This document shows, one piece after another, positions 28,479 to 38,100 of a stretch of DNA of 41,384 bases (position 1 is the stretch's first letter; every line of letters starts with the position of its first letter). The stretch comes from Clostridiaceae bacterium (lineage in GTDB: Bacteria > Bacillota > Clostridia > Lachnospirales > Lachnospiraceae). A program made the position numbers and the translations under genes. The DNA lies in the NCBI GenBank assembly GCA_902362865.1, contig CABIYE010000031.1, positions 1-41,384 of the forward strand, read 5' to 3'. The notes under the pieces are model-generated. The model did not search any database, was not told the origin of the DNA, and worked only from the letters and a program-made list of their open reading frames with translations.

Positions 28479-29077
28479 TGTGGAAAAAAATGGCTGGTCG
28501 GCTTTTTGAACTACAAAGCAGGAATGGGATTCTTGAAGAGAAAGACCGCAGGCTGTATGAATATGCTTACGGCGTACTGCTGGGCAGGGTGGTAATATAC
28601 CTTATCATCGTCATACTTGGCATCATAACGGGGAATTGGATGGAGATGATAGTCTTTTTATTGCCCTTTACTGTTTTAAGGCAGTATGCCGGAGGGATTC
28701 ATTTGGAAAAGGCAGGGGGCTGCATGGCTGTTTCCGGTATCCTTGTCCTTCTATGCAGTCTGTATCTGGCGTCTGCTCCGGCTGTAATATGGCAAATGCG
28801 GATCATATGGTTTGTCGCGGTTGGCGTTATATTTATCATGGCGCCGGTAGATGCCAGCAGCAAGAAGTTGGATGCGAAAGAGAAAAAAGTTTATGGGATG
28901 CGCGCGAGGGTAATTTTAGTTATTGAATGCGCGATAGCAGGTGTTTTTTCTGTGATTGGATATTCCCTGATCGTAAACGGGATTATGGTAGCGCATATTG
29001 TTTTGGCGTCCGGTTTGATATTGGGATGGATCAAAAATTTTTTTGACAAAGAGTTAGATGTAACTAATTACAGGTAG
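28478..29077 (+). CDS. agrB: AgrB-like accessory gene regulator protease
   Basis: A 199-residue membrane endopeptidase that removes the C-terminal tail of the AgrD precursor and helps form the thiolactone. The GTG start at 28478 shares its first base with the AgrD stop TAG; GAGGA lies 7 nt upstream. The catalytic pair is His75 and Cys82 in RQYAGGIHLEKAGGC, seven residues apart as in S. aureus AgrB (His77/Cys84). Four to six hydrophobic segments surround it (for example VVIYLIIVILGII and MEMIVFLLPFTVL). The signal gene lies before agrB here, unlike the staphylococcal BDCA order, and the regulator genes precede both. Confidence 0.92.
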   Translation: MWKKMAGRLFELQSRNGILEEKDRRLYEYAYGVLLGRVVIYLIIVILGIITGNWMEMIVFLLPFTVLRQYAGGIHLEKAGGCMAVSGILVLLCSLYLASAPAVIWQMRIIWFVAVGVIFIMAPVDASSKKLDAKEKKVYGMRARVILVIECAIAGVFSVIGYSLIVNGIMVAHIVLASGLILGWIKNFFDKELDVTNYR

Positions 29078-29160
29078 AAATAAGAAGTGATTGAGAAAAA
29101 CATATTACAAAATGATGGTAAACAGAGAGAAAAAGAACATTATGCCAGAGGAATATAAAA

Positions 29161-29886
29161 GTGAATATGAAATTGATAAAAAATACGGAAAATATTAGTA
29201 AAGAGAAAATAACCTTGTTTTGTCTGCCATTTGCGGGAGGCGGTGCTTCTGCTTATAACCAGTGGGCGAAAAAGATGCAGGGGAAAGTAACGGTATGTCC
29301 AGTTCAGCTTCCGGGAAGGGAAGAACAGATCATGGAGAAACCGTATATAGATATGTCGGTTATGTTAGATGACCTGGAAGAGGCTGTAAGAAAGGTTGTG
29401 TACGGACCGTATGCCTTATGGGGACACAGTATGGGTGGGAAGATCTCTTATGAGCTGGAAAAACGGTTGGAGGCAGCGGGATATACTGCAAAATGTCTGT
29501 TTATTTCCGGCAGCCGGGTTCCTAGTATTCCGGAGCCAAATCCAATCTATCATCTTCCGGATGAAGCGTTTAAGAGGGAACTGGGAAGATTTGAAGGGAC
29601 GCCAAAAGAGATACTAGAGAATCAGGAATTGTTGGATTTCTTTCTGCCTATGCTGCGGGCGGATTTTACCATGGATGAAACGTATTATGATAAAGCGGGA
29701 GTAGTGCTGCATACACCTATCTCTGCATTTGGCGGAGAAAAGGACGACGAAGCGGATGAGAGTGCGATCTTGGAATGGGGAAAGTATACGGACAATGATT
29801 TTAACTACCGGATATTTCCGGGAGGACATTTTTATCTGAGGGATTGTGAAGACGAAGTAATAAGTGAGGTCATGAGACTGCTTTAG
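29161..29886 (+). CDS. Type II thioesterase for the NRPS (YbtT/GrsT-like)
   Basis: A 241-residue alpha/beta hydrolase that normally removes wrong or stalled acyl groups from carrier domains. LFCLPFAGGGASAYNQW gives the oxyanion region. The nucleophile is Ser90 in GHSMGG, and the histidine lies in PGGHFYLRD near the C-terminus. GTG 29161 is used because AGAGGA lies 8 nt upstream; ATG 29167 is the alternative. It is the first gene of the NRPS operon, 83 nt after agrB. The NRPS here has no terminal thioesterase domain, so this enzyme might also take part in release (inference), although the family usually edits. Confidence 0.9.
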   Translation: MNMKLIKNTENISKEKITLFCLPFAGGGASAYNQWAKKMQGKVTVCPVQLPGREEQIMEKPYIDMSVMLDDLEEAVRKVVYGPYALWGHSMGGKISYELEKRLEAAGYTAKCLFISGSRVPSIPEPNPIYHLPDEAFKRELGRFEGTPKEILENQELLDFFLPMLRADFTMDETYYDKAGVVLHTPISAFGGEKDDEADESAILEWGKYTDNDFNYRIFPGGHFYLRDCEDEVISEVMRLL

Positions 29887-29896
29887 AGAATGAAAA

Positions 29897-30583
29897 ATGG
29901 AGATTAAACGATACGGAGAAAAGGAATTTCTGTCAGCAGACAAACTTTATATCCGTGAAAATGAGATACATATATGGTGTATCCGCTGGCCTGAAATGAC
30001 AGATTTCTGGAAGAACCATGAATATATCCTGAGTGGGCAGGAATTGGAGCAAGCCGGAAGATTCCGTTTTCCTGAAGACAGGATGCGTTATATAGCCGGG
30101 AAGGTTGTCGTGCGGATCCTCTTAAAAAGATACTTAGATATGGAAACGATTGATTTTTCTGTCAATGAACTGGGTAAGCCTTATCATAAAAAGATTGCGG
30201 GAAAGCGGACAGTGGATTTTAACATTTCGCACTCGGGTGAATTCATACTGGCGGTATTCGCTGTCGGAATGGATATCGGAGTAGATGTGCAGGAGATGGC
30301 AGAGTGCCCGGACTATAGGGAGATAGCGGAAAATTTTTATACTGCAGAAGAAGCGGAAGATGTAAAAAATGAAGGACCGGATCTGTTTTTCCAGTACTGG
30401 GCGGCGAAAGAGGCATATGTAAAGGCGCTTGGAATTGGATTAGGAAGAGGAATGGATTTCTTCTCTGTCAGAAACGAGAAAATTGCAGAAAAAGATAAGA
30501 AAGATCAGGACTGGTTTCTGTATCCGGTCAGGATCAAAGGATATGCTGCGTATGTGGCGGCGCATGAGAAAGGAGACAGATAA
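29897..30583 (+). CDS. Sfp-type 4'-phosphopantetheinyl transferase
   Basis: A 228-residue enzyme that converts the apo carrier domains of the NRPS to the holo form using CoA. Recognised motifs in order are GKPYHKK (about 97), FNISHSGEF (about 110-118), the magnesium-binding DIGVDVQEM and the WAAKEAYVKALGIGL signature (about 168-182). The start, ATG 29897, is 10 nt after the thioesterase stop, with only a weak AGAGA upstream, so coupled translation is likely. Its length is normal for the Sfp subfamily. Having its own transferase makes the gene set self-sufficient after transfer to a new host. Confidence 0.93.
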   Translation: MEIKRYGEKEFLSADKLYIRENEIHIWCIRWPEMTDFWKNHEYILSGQELEQAGRFRFPEDRMRYIAGKVVVRILLKRYLDMETIDFSVNELGKPYHKKIAGKRTVDFNISHSGEFILAVFAVGMDIGVDVQEMAECPDYREIAENFYTAEEAEDVKNEGPDLFFQYWAAKEAYVKALGIGLGRGMDFFSVRNEKIAEKDKKDQDWFLYPVRIKGYAAYVAAHEKGDR

Positions 30584-30584
30584 A

Positions 30585-32174
30585 ATGGGTTATAAGAAAG
30601 ATATGAGCAAATATGAGAATCTGGAAGGCTGGGAGAGATGTGGATTTGGAGAACAGCTTGATAGGTGGGCGGAAAAATATGGAGAAAGAATTGCGGTCAC
30701 GGACAGTGAAGACGAGATCAGTTATATGGAATTAAAGCAAAAAGCAGATTGTCTTGCGGCAGCTTTTCTGCGTAAAGGGATTTTAAAGGGAGACAAAGTG
30801 CTTGTGCAGCTTCCGAACAGGATTTCTTTTGTGATCGTGTTTTTTGCGCTTTCCAAGATTGGGGCGGTGCCAATCATGATGCTGCCGGCCCACAGGGAGG
30901 CGGAACTGGAAGGAATTATTGAACTGGCAAAGCCGGCCGCTTATATTGTGGTGGAGAAATATCTGGGATTTTCATATGTGCCGATGGCAAATGCGATGAA
31001 AGAGAAATATTCATGTATCCGGCATATATTTGTAGATAGCGAATCCGGGGATATCAGTGGAATGATTGCGGAAACGTATGGAGAAAATGGAGCATTTCCG
31101 GCTGTGGATGGGTATGAAACGGCGGTGCTTTTGCTGTCCGGCGGGACGACAGGGGTTCCGAAACTGATTCCGCGCACCCATACGGATTATATGTATAATG
31201 CCCGCATGTCCGCGAAGAGATGCCGTCTGGATAGCAGTGACGTTTATCTGGCGTCTCTTCCGGTAGCTCATAATTTCCCGTTATGCTGCCCGGGGCTTTT
31301 AGGCACGCTGGACGTGGGAGGAAAAGTTGTGCTTGCGTCTGCGACCAGCCCGGATGATATCCTTGACGCAATTACAGAGGAAGGTGTCACGATAACGGCA
31401 TTGGTTCCTGCTATGGTTACTGTGTGCATGGAAATGCTGGAATGGGATGAAGATTATGATATATCCAGCCTGCGGATTTTGCAGGTGGGCGGCGCAATGC
31501 TGGAAGATTCCCTTGCGGATAAGATCATTGAAGAATGGCCGTGTAAACTGATGCAGGTATTTGGTACGGCGGAGGGGCTACTGTCCTTTACTAGCCCGGA
31601 GGATGAAGGTTCCCTGATCGCAAGATGCCAGGGAACTCCGGTGTCTCCTGCGGATGAAGTGAAGATTGTGGATGAAGAGGATAAGACCGTACCGGAAGGA
31701 GTTTTTGGGGAATTATTATCCAGAGGCCCGTATACGATTGATGGTTATTATATGGCGGAGGAAGCGAATAAAAAGAGCTTTACGCCGGACGGATTTTATC
31801 GGACGGGCGATAAGGCTATGTGGACGAAAGACGGAAGACTGCGTTTGGGTGGGAGGATCAAAGAGCAGATTAACCGCGCCGGAGAAAAGATCATGCCTTC
31901 AGAGATTGAAGCTTACCTTTGCAGGCATCTGGAGATCAAAGAGGCAGCCGTTGTCGGCGTTCCGGATGAAACCCTTGGAAATCGGATATGCGCATTCCTT
32001 GTAACCGATGATGAAGCCGGGATCGATTTACAGGAAATCCACAGGTTTCTGCGGGAAATAGGCGTTGCGGCGTATAAAATGCCAGATCAGATAGAACGGG
32101 TTGAAACATGGCCGCTGACCAGCGTAGGGAAAATAGATAAGAAAGCATTAGAACGGATGGCTCAGGAAAAGTAG
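30585..32174 (+). CDS. Aryl-acid AMP ligase, probably salicylate-type (YbtE/DhbE family)
   Basis: A 529-residue stand-alone adenylation enzyme that loads an aromatic acid onto the aryl carrier domain. The start, ATG 30585, follows AGGAGACAG. A longer frame back into the transferase gene is spurious. The ATP motif is LLLSGGTTGVPKLIPRTH, and TSVGKIDKK holds the catalytic Lys. Pocket residues read against DhbE are Asn230 in AHNFPLCCPG (Asn235, binds the 2-OH), Cys235 at the Ser240 position and Leu333 in AEGLLSFT at the Val337 position. As I recall, Cys and Leu there mark salicylate-activating enzymes (PchD, YbtE), while Ser and Val mark 2,3-dihydroxybenzoate. No salicylate synthase is in the window, so the acid must come from elsewhere. 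A related aryl acid is not excluded. Confidence 0.9.
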   Translation: MGYKKDMSKYENLEGWERCGFGEQLDRWAEKYGERIAVTDSEDEISYMELKQKADCLAAAFLRKGILKGDKVLVQLPNRISFVIVFFALSKIGAVPIMMLPAHREAELEGIIELAKPAAYIVVEKYLGFSYVPMANAMKEKYSCIRHIFVDSESGDISGMIAETYGENGAFPAVDGYETAVLLLSGGTTGVPKLIPRTHTDYMYNARMSAKRCRLDSSDVYLASLPVAHNFPLCCPGLLGTLDVGGKVVLASATSPDDILDAITEEGVTITALVPAMVTVCMEMLEWDEDYDISSLRILQVGGAMLEDSLADKIIEEWPCKLMQVFGTAEGLLSFTSPEDEGSLIARCQGTPVSPADEVKIVDEEDKTVPEGVFGELLSRGPYTIDGYYMAEEANKKSFTPDGFYRTGDKAMWTKDGRLRLGGRIKEQINRAGEKIMPSEIEAYLCRHLEIKEAAVVGVPDETLGNRICAFLVTDDEAGIDLQEIHRFLREIGVAAYKMPDQIERVETWPLTSVGKIDKKALERMAQEK

Positions 32175-32188
32175 AAGGAGACAGTAGC

Positions 32189-35100
32189 ATGGAATATATA
32201 GAGATAAAGGAACAGATCAAACAAAAACTGCCGGTAGCCAGAGATTTTGGAGATTCCGAAAATCTGTTGGAGCTTGGGCTTTCATCCCTGACGATCATGC
32301 GTCTGGTAAACCAGTGGAGAAAACAGGGGGTTAAGGTTTCTTTCGGTTCATTGATGGAAAATCCCACCTTTGAAGGCTGGTGGGCGTTAATCCAGCGCAG
32401 CATGAAGAAAAAAGCGGGCAAAAAACGGGCACAAGAATCTAAGATAACGCCGGAAAAGGATATGAAACAGCCGTTTCCTTTAACAGACGTACAGTATGCA
32501 TATTGGGTTGGCAGGGATGAAGAACAGTATCTTGGAGGGATAGACTGTCACGCATATTTGGAGTTTGATGGGGAAAACATAGAACCGGAGCGTCTGGAAA
32601 AAGCATGGAATGTACTGCAGTATCATCATCCTATGCTGCGCGCCTGCTTTTTGGATGATGGAACACAGAAAATCCTGGATAAGCCGTATTGTGAAAAAAT
32701 AAAGGTTCATGATTTTTCCCGGATGTCATCTGAGGAAGCAGAGGCAATGGCAGTATCTGTCAGAGAACGTTTATCCCATCGGAAGTTAAAGATTGAGGAA
32801 GGCGAAGTAGCAGGAATAGAGCTTACGCTTTTTCCTGAAAATAAGGCACGCCTTCATGTGGATATGGCGCTTCTGGTTGCTGATGTACAGAGTCTGCAGA
32901 TCTTATTGAGGGATTTGGCATCTGCTTACCGAGGGGAAAACCTGCCGAAAGAATCAAAAGGGTGGAATTTTGCTTCCTATCTGGAACGGCAGAAACAGGA
33001 AGAAGGGGAGGAACGGAAAAACGCAGAAAAATACTGGAAGAATCGTTTAGAGCATTTGCCAAAAGGCCCTGACCTTCCATTGGCAAAACGTCCGCAAGAA
33101 GTGGAAAAAACGGTGTTCAACCGCAGGATTGTGAGAATCGAAAAGGAAGAATGGGATCATTTGCAAATGCGGGCAAAAAAATACCAGACAACTCCGGCAA
33201 TGGTTCTTCTTACTGCATATGCGACGGTTTTGGAACGGTGGAGCAGGAATCATCGTTTCCTTATTAATATTCCATTTTTTAACCGGAAAACAGAGCAGCA
33301 GGGATTGGAAGACGTGATAGCAGATTTCACTACACTGTTATTGCTGGAGATTGACTGCGAAGGGAATCCGACGTTTGCAGAATTGCTAGACAGGATCCAG
33401 AAGCAGCTCCATGAGGATATGAAGTATACGGCATATTCCGGCGTGCAAGTCCAGAGAGATCTTGCACAGATGTATGGAGACGCATCGGCAGTGGCGCCGG
33501 TTGTTTTTGCCTGCAATCTGGGAACGCCGTTGGTAAATGATACGTTCCGGAAAGAACTGGGGCAGTTTTCCTATATGATTTCCCAAACGCCGCAGGTGTG
33601 GAATGACTTCCAGAGTTATGAAGATGAAAATGGCGTACAGCTTACATGGGACAGCGTGGATAAGTTATTCCCGGAGAATATGATCCCGGATATGCTGGAG
33701 TGTTTTGAGAATCTTCTGCATGAATTGGGAAAGAAGGACTGGAATCAGCGATTTGATGTGCTTCCTGAAAAAAGAAAAAGAGAAATTGAAGATACAGCGC
33801 GTACAGGAGTGCCGGAGCGTGTGGAATGCCTGCATTGGGCTGTTATGAACCATGCGGAAGTTTGCCCGGAAGATATTGCGCTTATTGATGCGGGAAGCGG
33901 AAGATCGGTTTCCTATGGGAAATTAAAAGCACGGGCGACAGCAGTGGCGGCAGGGATTTCAGAAAAGGATATTAAGGGAGTCCCGGTTGCACTTACCCTG
34001 CCGCGCGGGATAGAACAGATCGAGGCGGCATTAGGAATTTTGCTTTCCGGAAATTCATACCTTCCGGTCAGCTTAAGCCAGCCTAAAGATCGGAGAGCGT
34101 TAATCCATGAGAAGACGGGAGTCCGCTATGTGGTCACGAATCTGGAATTATCCGAAAAACTGGACTGGCCGGAAGGTACGGAAATCCTTGTGATGGAAGG
34201 TATGGAAGAGGGACAGGAAAATGTGAGACTGCCAGAGGTGTCGCCGAAGGACAGCGCCTATATCATCATGACGTCAGGCTCTACAGGTGTTCCGAAGGGT
34301 GTAGAGATTGCGCATGAAAGCGCATGGAATACGGTTCAGGATATTAATGAAAAGTACCATGTGACAAGTGCAGATCGGGCGCTGGCTGTATCAGCTATGG
34401 ATTTTGACCTGTCGGTATATGATGTTTTTGGAATTTTAGGCGCAGGAGGAACATTGGTATTGCTTCCAGAGCAGGAGAGAAGGAATGCGGATTACTGGCT
34501 GGAACAAGTGTTGAAATATCAGATTACCGTTTGGAATTCAGTGCCGGTGCTTCTGGATATGCTTTTGATACGGGCGGAATCCATGAAACAGAAACTGCCG
34601 ATCAGGGCGGTTATGCTTTCTGGAGATTGGATTGGGATGGATCTCCCGCAGAGGGTTGCGGCATGGACAGAGGATTGCCAGTTTGTCGCTATGGGAGGAG
34701 CTACAGAGGCAAGTATCTGGTCCAATTATCAGAATGTTACCCTGCCGATGCCGAAAAACTGGAAATCTATTCCTTATGGAAAGCCACTCAGATATCAGGC
34801 ATATCGTGTTGTGGATGAGTATGGAAGGGATTGCCCTTACTGGGCAGAAGGCGAACTCTGGATTGGCGGTTTTGGTGTAGCAAAAGGATATAGGGGAGAT
34901 TCTGCGCTTACGGGGCAGAAATTTATCACAGATCAGTATGGAAGATGGTATCGGACCGGCGATCTCGGAAGAATCTGGGATGATGAGACAATTGAATTTT
35001 TGGGAAGAAAAGACCATCAGGTAAAGATTCGCGGACACAGGATTGAATTGGGAGAAATTGAACATGCGATTCAGGAGTTTCCGGGTGTGGCTCATGCAGT

Positions 35101-38100
35101 TGTTGATACAGTTAGTGATGGTCATGGCAATAAAACGCTGGCTGCTTATATCGGAGCGCCGTTACAGGAAGATTCTAAAGTTACAACGTATTTGTACGGC
35201 ACAGATATCTTTGGCGGGGGCTGGAAAGAACTGAAGGATGATGTCAGCAATTGGCAGATGCAGCAGGAACGGAAGACAGCATACAAAAATTTCCTTGCCT
35301 ATGCAGACCAGAGATGTGTACAGCTTATGCTGGAGACACTCATAGAGTTAGGCATTTTTGTATCAGAGAAGGAAGTTCTTTCGCAGAAGGAAATTTTTGA
35401 AAAAGGGAGCATTACGGAAACACAGAAGAATACTGTGGCAAGATGGTTGGAAATTTTAAAGAAGGAAGGAATCCTGAGAGAAGAGGACGGCAGACTATCG
35501 CGTACCGGGAAGGAAGTGGCTGTACCGGAAAAAGCTGGAGATACGGAAACGTATTTTAAGAAACTGAAGCCGTATCTGAAGCATATGGTTACTGGGAATG
35601 AAGTTCCGCTGGACGTATTCTACCAGAAAGAGCCGGCTTTGGCTCCAAATATGCTGCTTCGGAGGATTCCGGGCTGCGAGGAAACAGTGGAAAGACTGGT
35701 GCAGGGATTAAGGCTTCTGGCAGAAGAACGCAGAAAAGAGCCACTCCAGATTATAGAAATTGGTACAAGGGACACTGCAATTACAAGACAGTTTTTGAAT
35801 GCACTGGAAGATGTAAGCGTGGCTTATACTTATGCGGATTCTTCAAAATATTTTCTGCAGGAAGCAGAGAAAGAACTTGCGGGATATGAGAGAGTCGAGT
35901 TTGAGATGCTGAATCTGGAAGAAGGCATGGATAAGCAGCAGATGTCCTTGCATAGTTATGACGTTGTGATATCGGTAAATGCTTTACATAGAAATATTGA
36001 TGCTGCGGATGCGGTAAAGAAAGTAGCGGAATTACTGAAGCCAAACGGAATATTGCTGATGACTGACCTTGTGGTAAGGACATACCTTCAGGAACTTACA
36101 GCGGCTTTTTTGGAAAATGGTTTTGCGGATATTCGGGACAAGAGAAAAGAAGCAGGGCTGGTTACCCCAGATTGCCTGCTGTGGAGAGAATGTTTATCAG
36201 AGGCAGGATTGGGCGAAGACTGTGCTGTGACAGAGAGATATGGAAGATGTATATGCTGCAGCAGACAGCAGGCGTCTGTCCTGTCCTATCATAATGGAGC
36301 ACTAAGGGAATATCTGTCAGAAAAACTGCCGGAGTATATGGTTCCACAGAATTATCATTTCATGGAGCAGCTCCCAACATTGTCCAATGGGAAGATTAAC
36401 AGGAAGCAATTGCGGGAAGATTTTAAAGAAGAAACTGCGGTTATCCGATTTTCAAAGGCAACGACAGAAACAGAAGAAAAGCTTTTAGATATCTGGAAAC
36501 AATTATTTGGATATGAAAATATCGGAATTGAAGATAATTATTTTAGCCTTGGGGGAGACTCGCTGATTGCCACAAGGTTGATCTCGGAAGTACAGAAAAC
36601 CTTTGGCTGCAAAATAACGATCAGTACGATTTTTGAAAATCTGACCGTAAAATCTCTAGCAAAAGCTATTGAACAGTCCGAACAGAAAGAAGATACACTG
36701 CAGATCAAACCGAATCTGGAGGAAGCATATCATCCGTTCCCATTAACCGATGTGCAGTATGCTTACTGGCTTGGCAGAAGCGGATTGTATGAATTGGGAA
36801 ATGTTGCAACGCACTGTTATTTTGAACTGGATGCAGACGGCCTTGATACTGAGTGCGCAGAGGCGGCATGGAATCTGTTGATACAGAGGCATGGGATGAT
36901 GCGTGTTATTATCCAGCCGGATGGTATGCAGCGCATACTGGAGAATACTCCACAGTATCATATTGACGTGACGGATATCCGACAATTGGAAGTGACAGAA
37001 AAAGAAAAGGCATTGGATGAAAAACGGGCAGAGATGTCTCATCAGGTAATTCAGACAGATGAATGGCCTCTGTTTGATGTGCGAATCACTAAAATAGAGG
37101 ACCAGAAGCATAGAATCCATATCAGTTTTGATAATATTATCTTTGATGGCTGGAGTATGTTCCATCTCTTAAATGAGTGGGCAGAAGTATATCGAAATGA
37201 AAAAGCGGAAATGCCGATTACTTTGTCTTTCCGGGATTACGTGCTGGGACTGGAGCAGATAAAGTCTACCTCTGCTTATGAGAAAGATAAAAAATATTGG
37301 GAAGACCGGGTGGAGACTTTTGCGGACGCACCGGATCTGCCGCTTGCAAAGAACGAAAGCCAGATTACAGAGCAGCGTTTCTGTCGCCGGAGCGCAAAAC
37401 TGTCACAGAAAGAATGGCAGTCTGTAAAAGACGCGGCGGGAAGACTGGAGGTAACGCCTTCTGTTCTTTTGATGAGTGCTTATGCGGAGACTCTCCGCTT
37501 GTGGAGCAGTAATAAGGATTTTACACTTAATCTGACGCAGTTTGACCGGAAACAATTGCATCCGGAAGTGAACAATCTGGTTGGAGATTTTACAACACTG
37601 ACATTGCTGGAGATAAAGAATGCAGGGAATAATTTTGCGGAAAGGACAAAGGCAATTCAGAAGCAGCTTACAGAAGATCTGGAGCATACAGCTTATGGCG
37701 CGGTTGAACTGGAGCGCGAATTAAAGAAAAAGACTGGAAATATGCGGGGCGCTATTATGCCGGTAGTGTTTACCAGTGGCCTTGGCGTGGAGCAGTGGAA
37801 TGAAGGAAAGTGGCTTGGAAAACTGAACTATAACATTTCACAGACGCCGCAGGTGTGGCTGGATCATCAGGTGGTTGAAATGGATGGCTGTTTATGCCTG
37901 TTTTGGGATTCCGTGGACGAATTATTTTATCCGGGAATGCTGGATGAGATGTTCCGGGCATATACCGGCCTGCTTCATACGCTAGCAGTTCATCCGGAGA
38001 TCATGCAGGAAAAAACGGCAAGTCTGGTAACAGCGGAAATTTCAGAAAAACGGCGTCAGGCGAATGAAACGGCGGCTGAATTTGAAGAGAAAACGTTGGA

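Noticed and set aside
29113..29199. 28-codon frame before the thioesterase (MMVNREKKNIMPEEY)
   Set aside because: No ribosome binding site, overlaps the thioesterase start region, no family resemblance (not MbtH).
30483..30584. Upstream start for the aryl ligase inside the transferase gene
   Set aside because: The transferase frame is real there, and AGGAGACAG points to ATG 30585.
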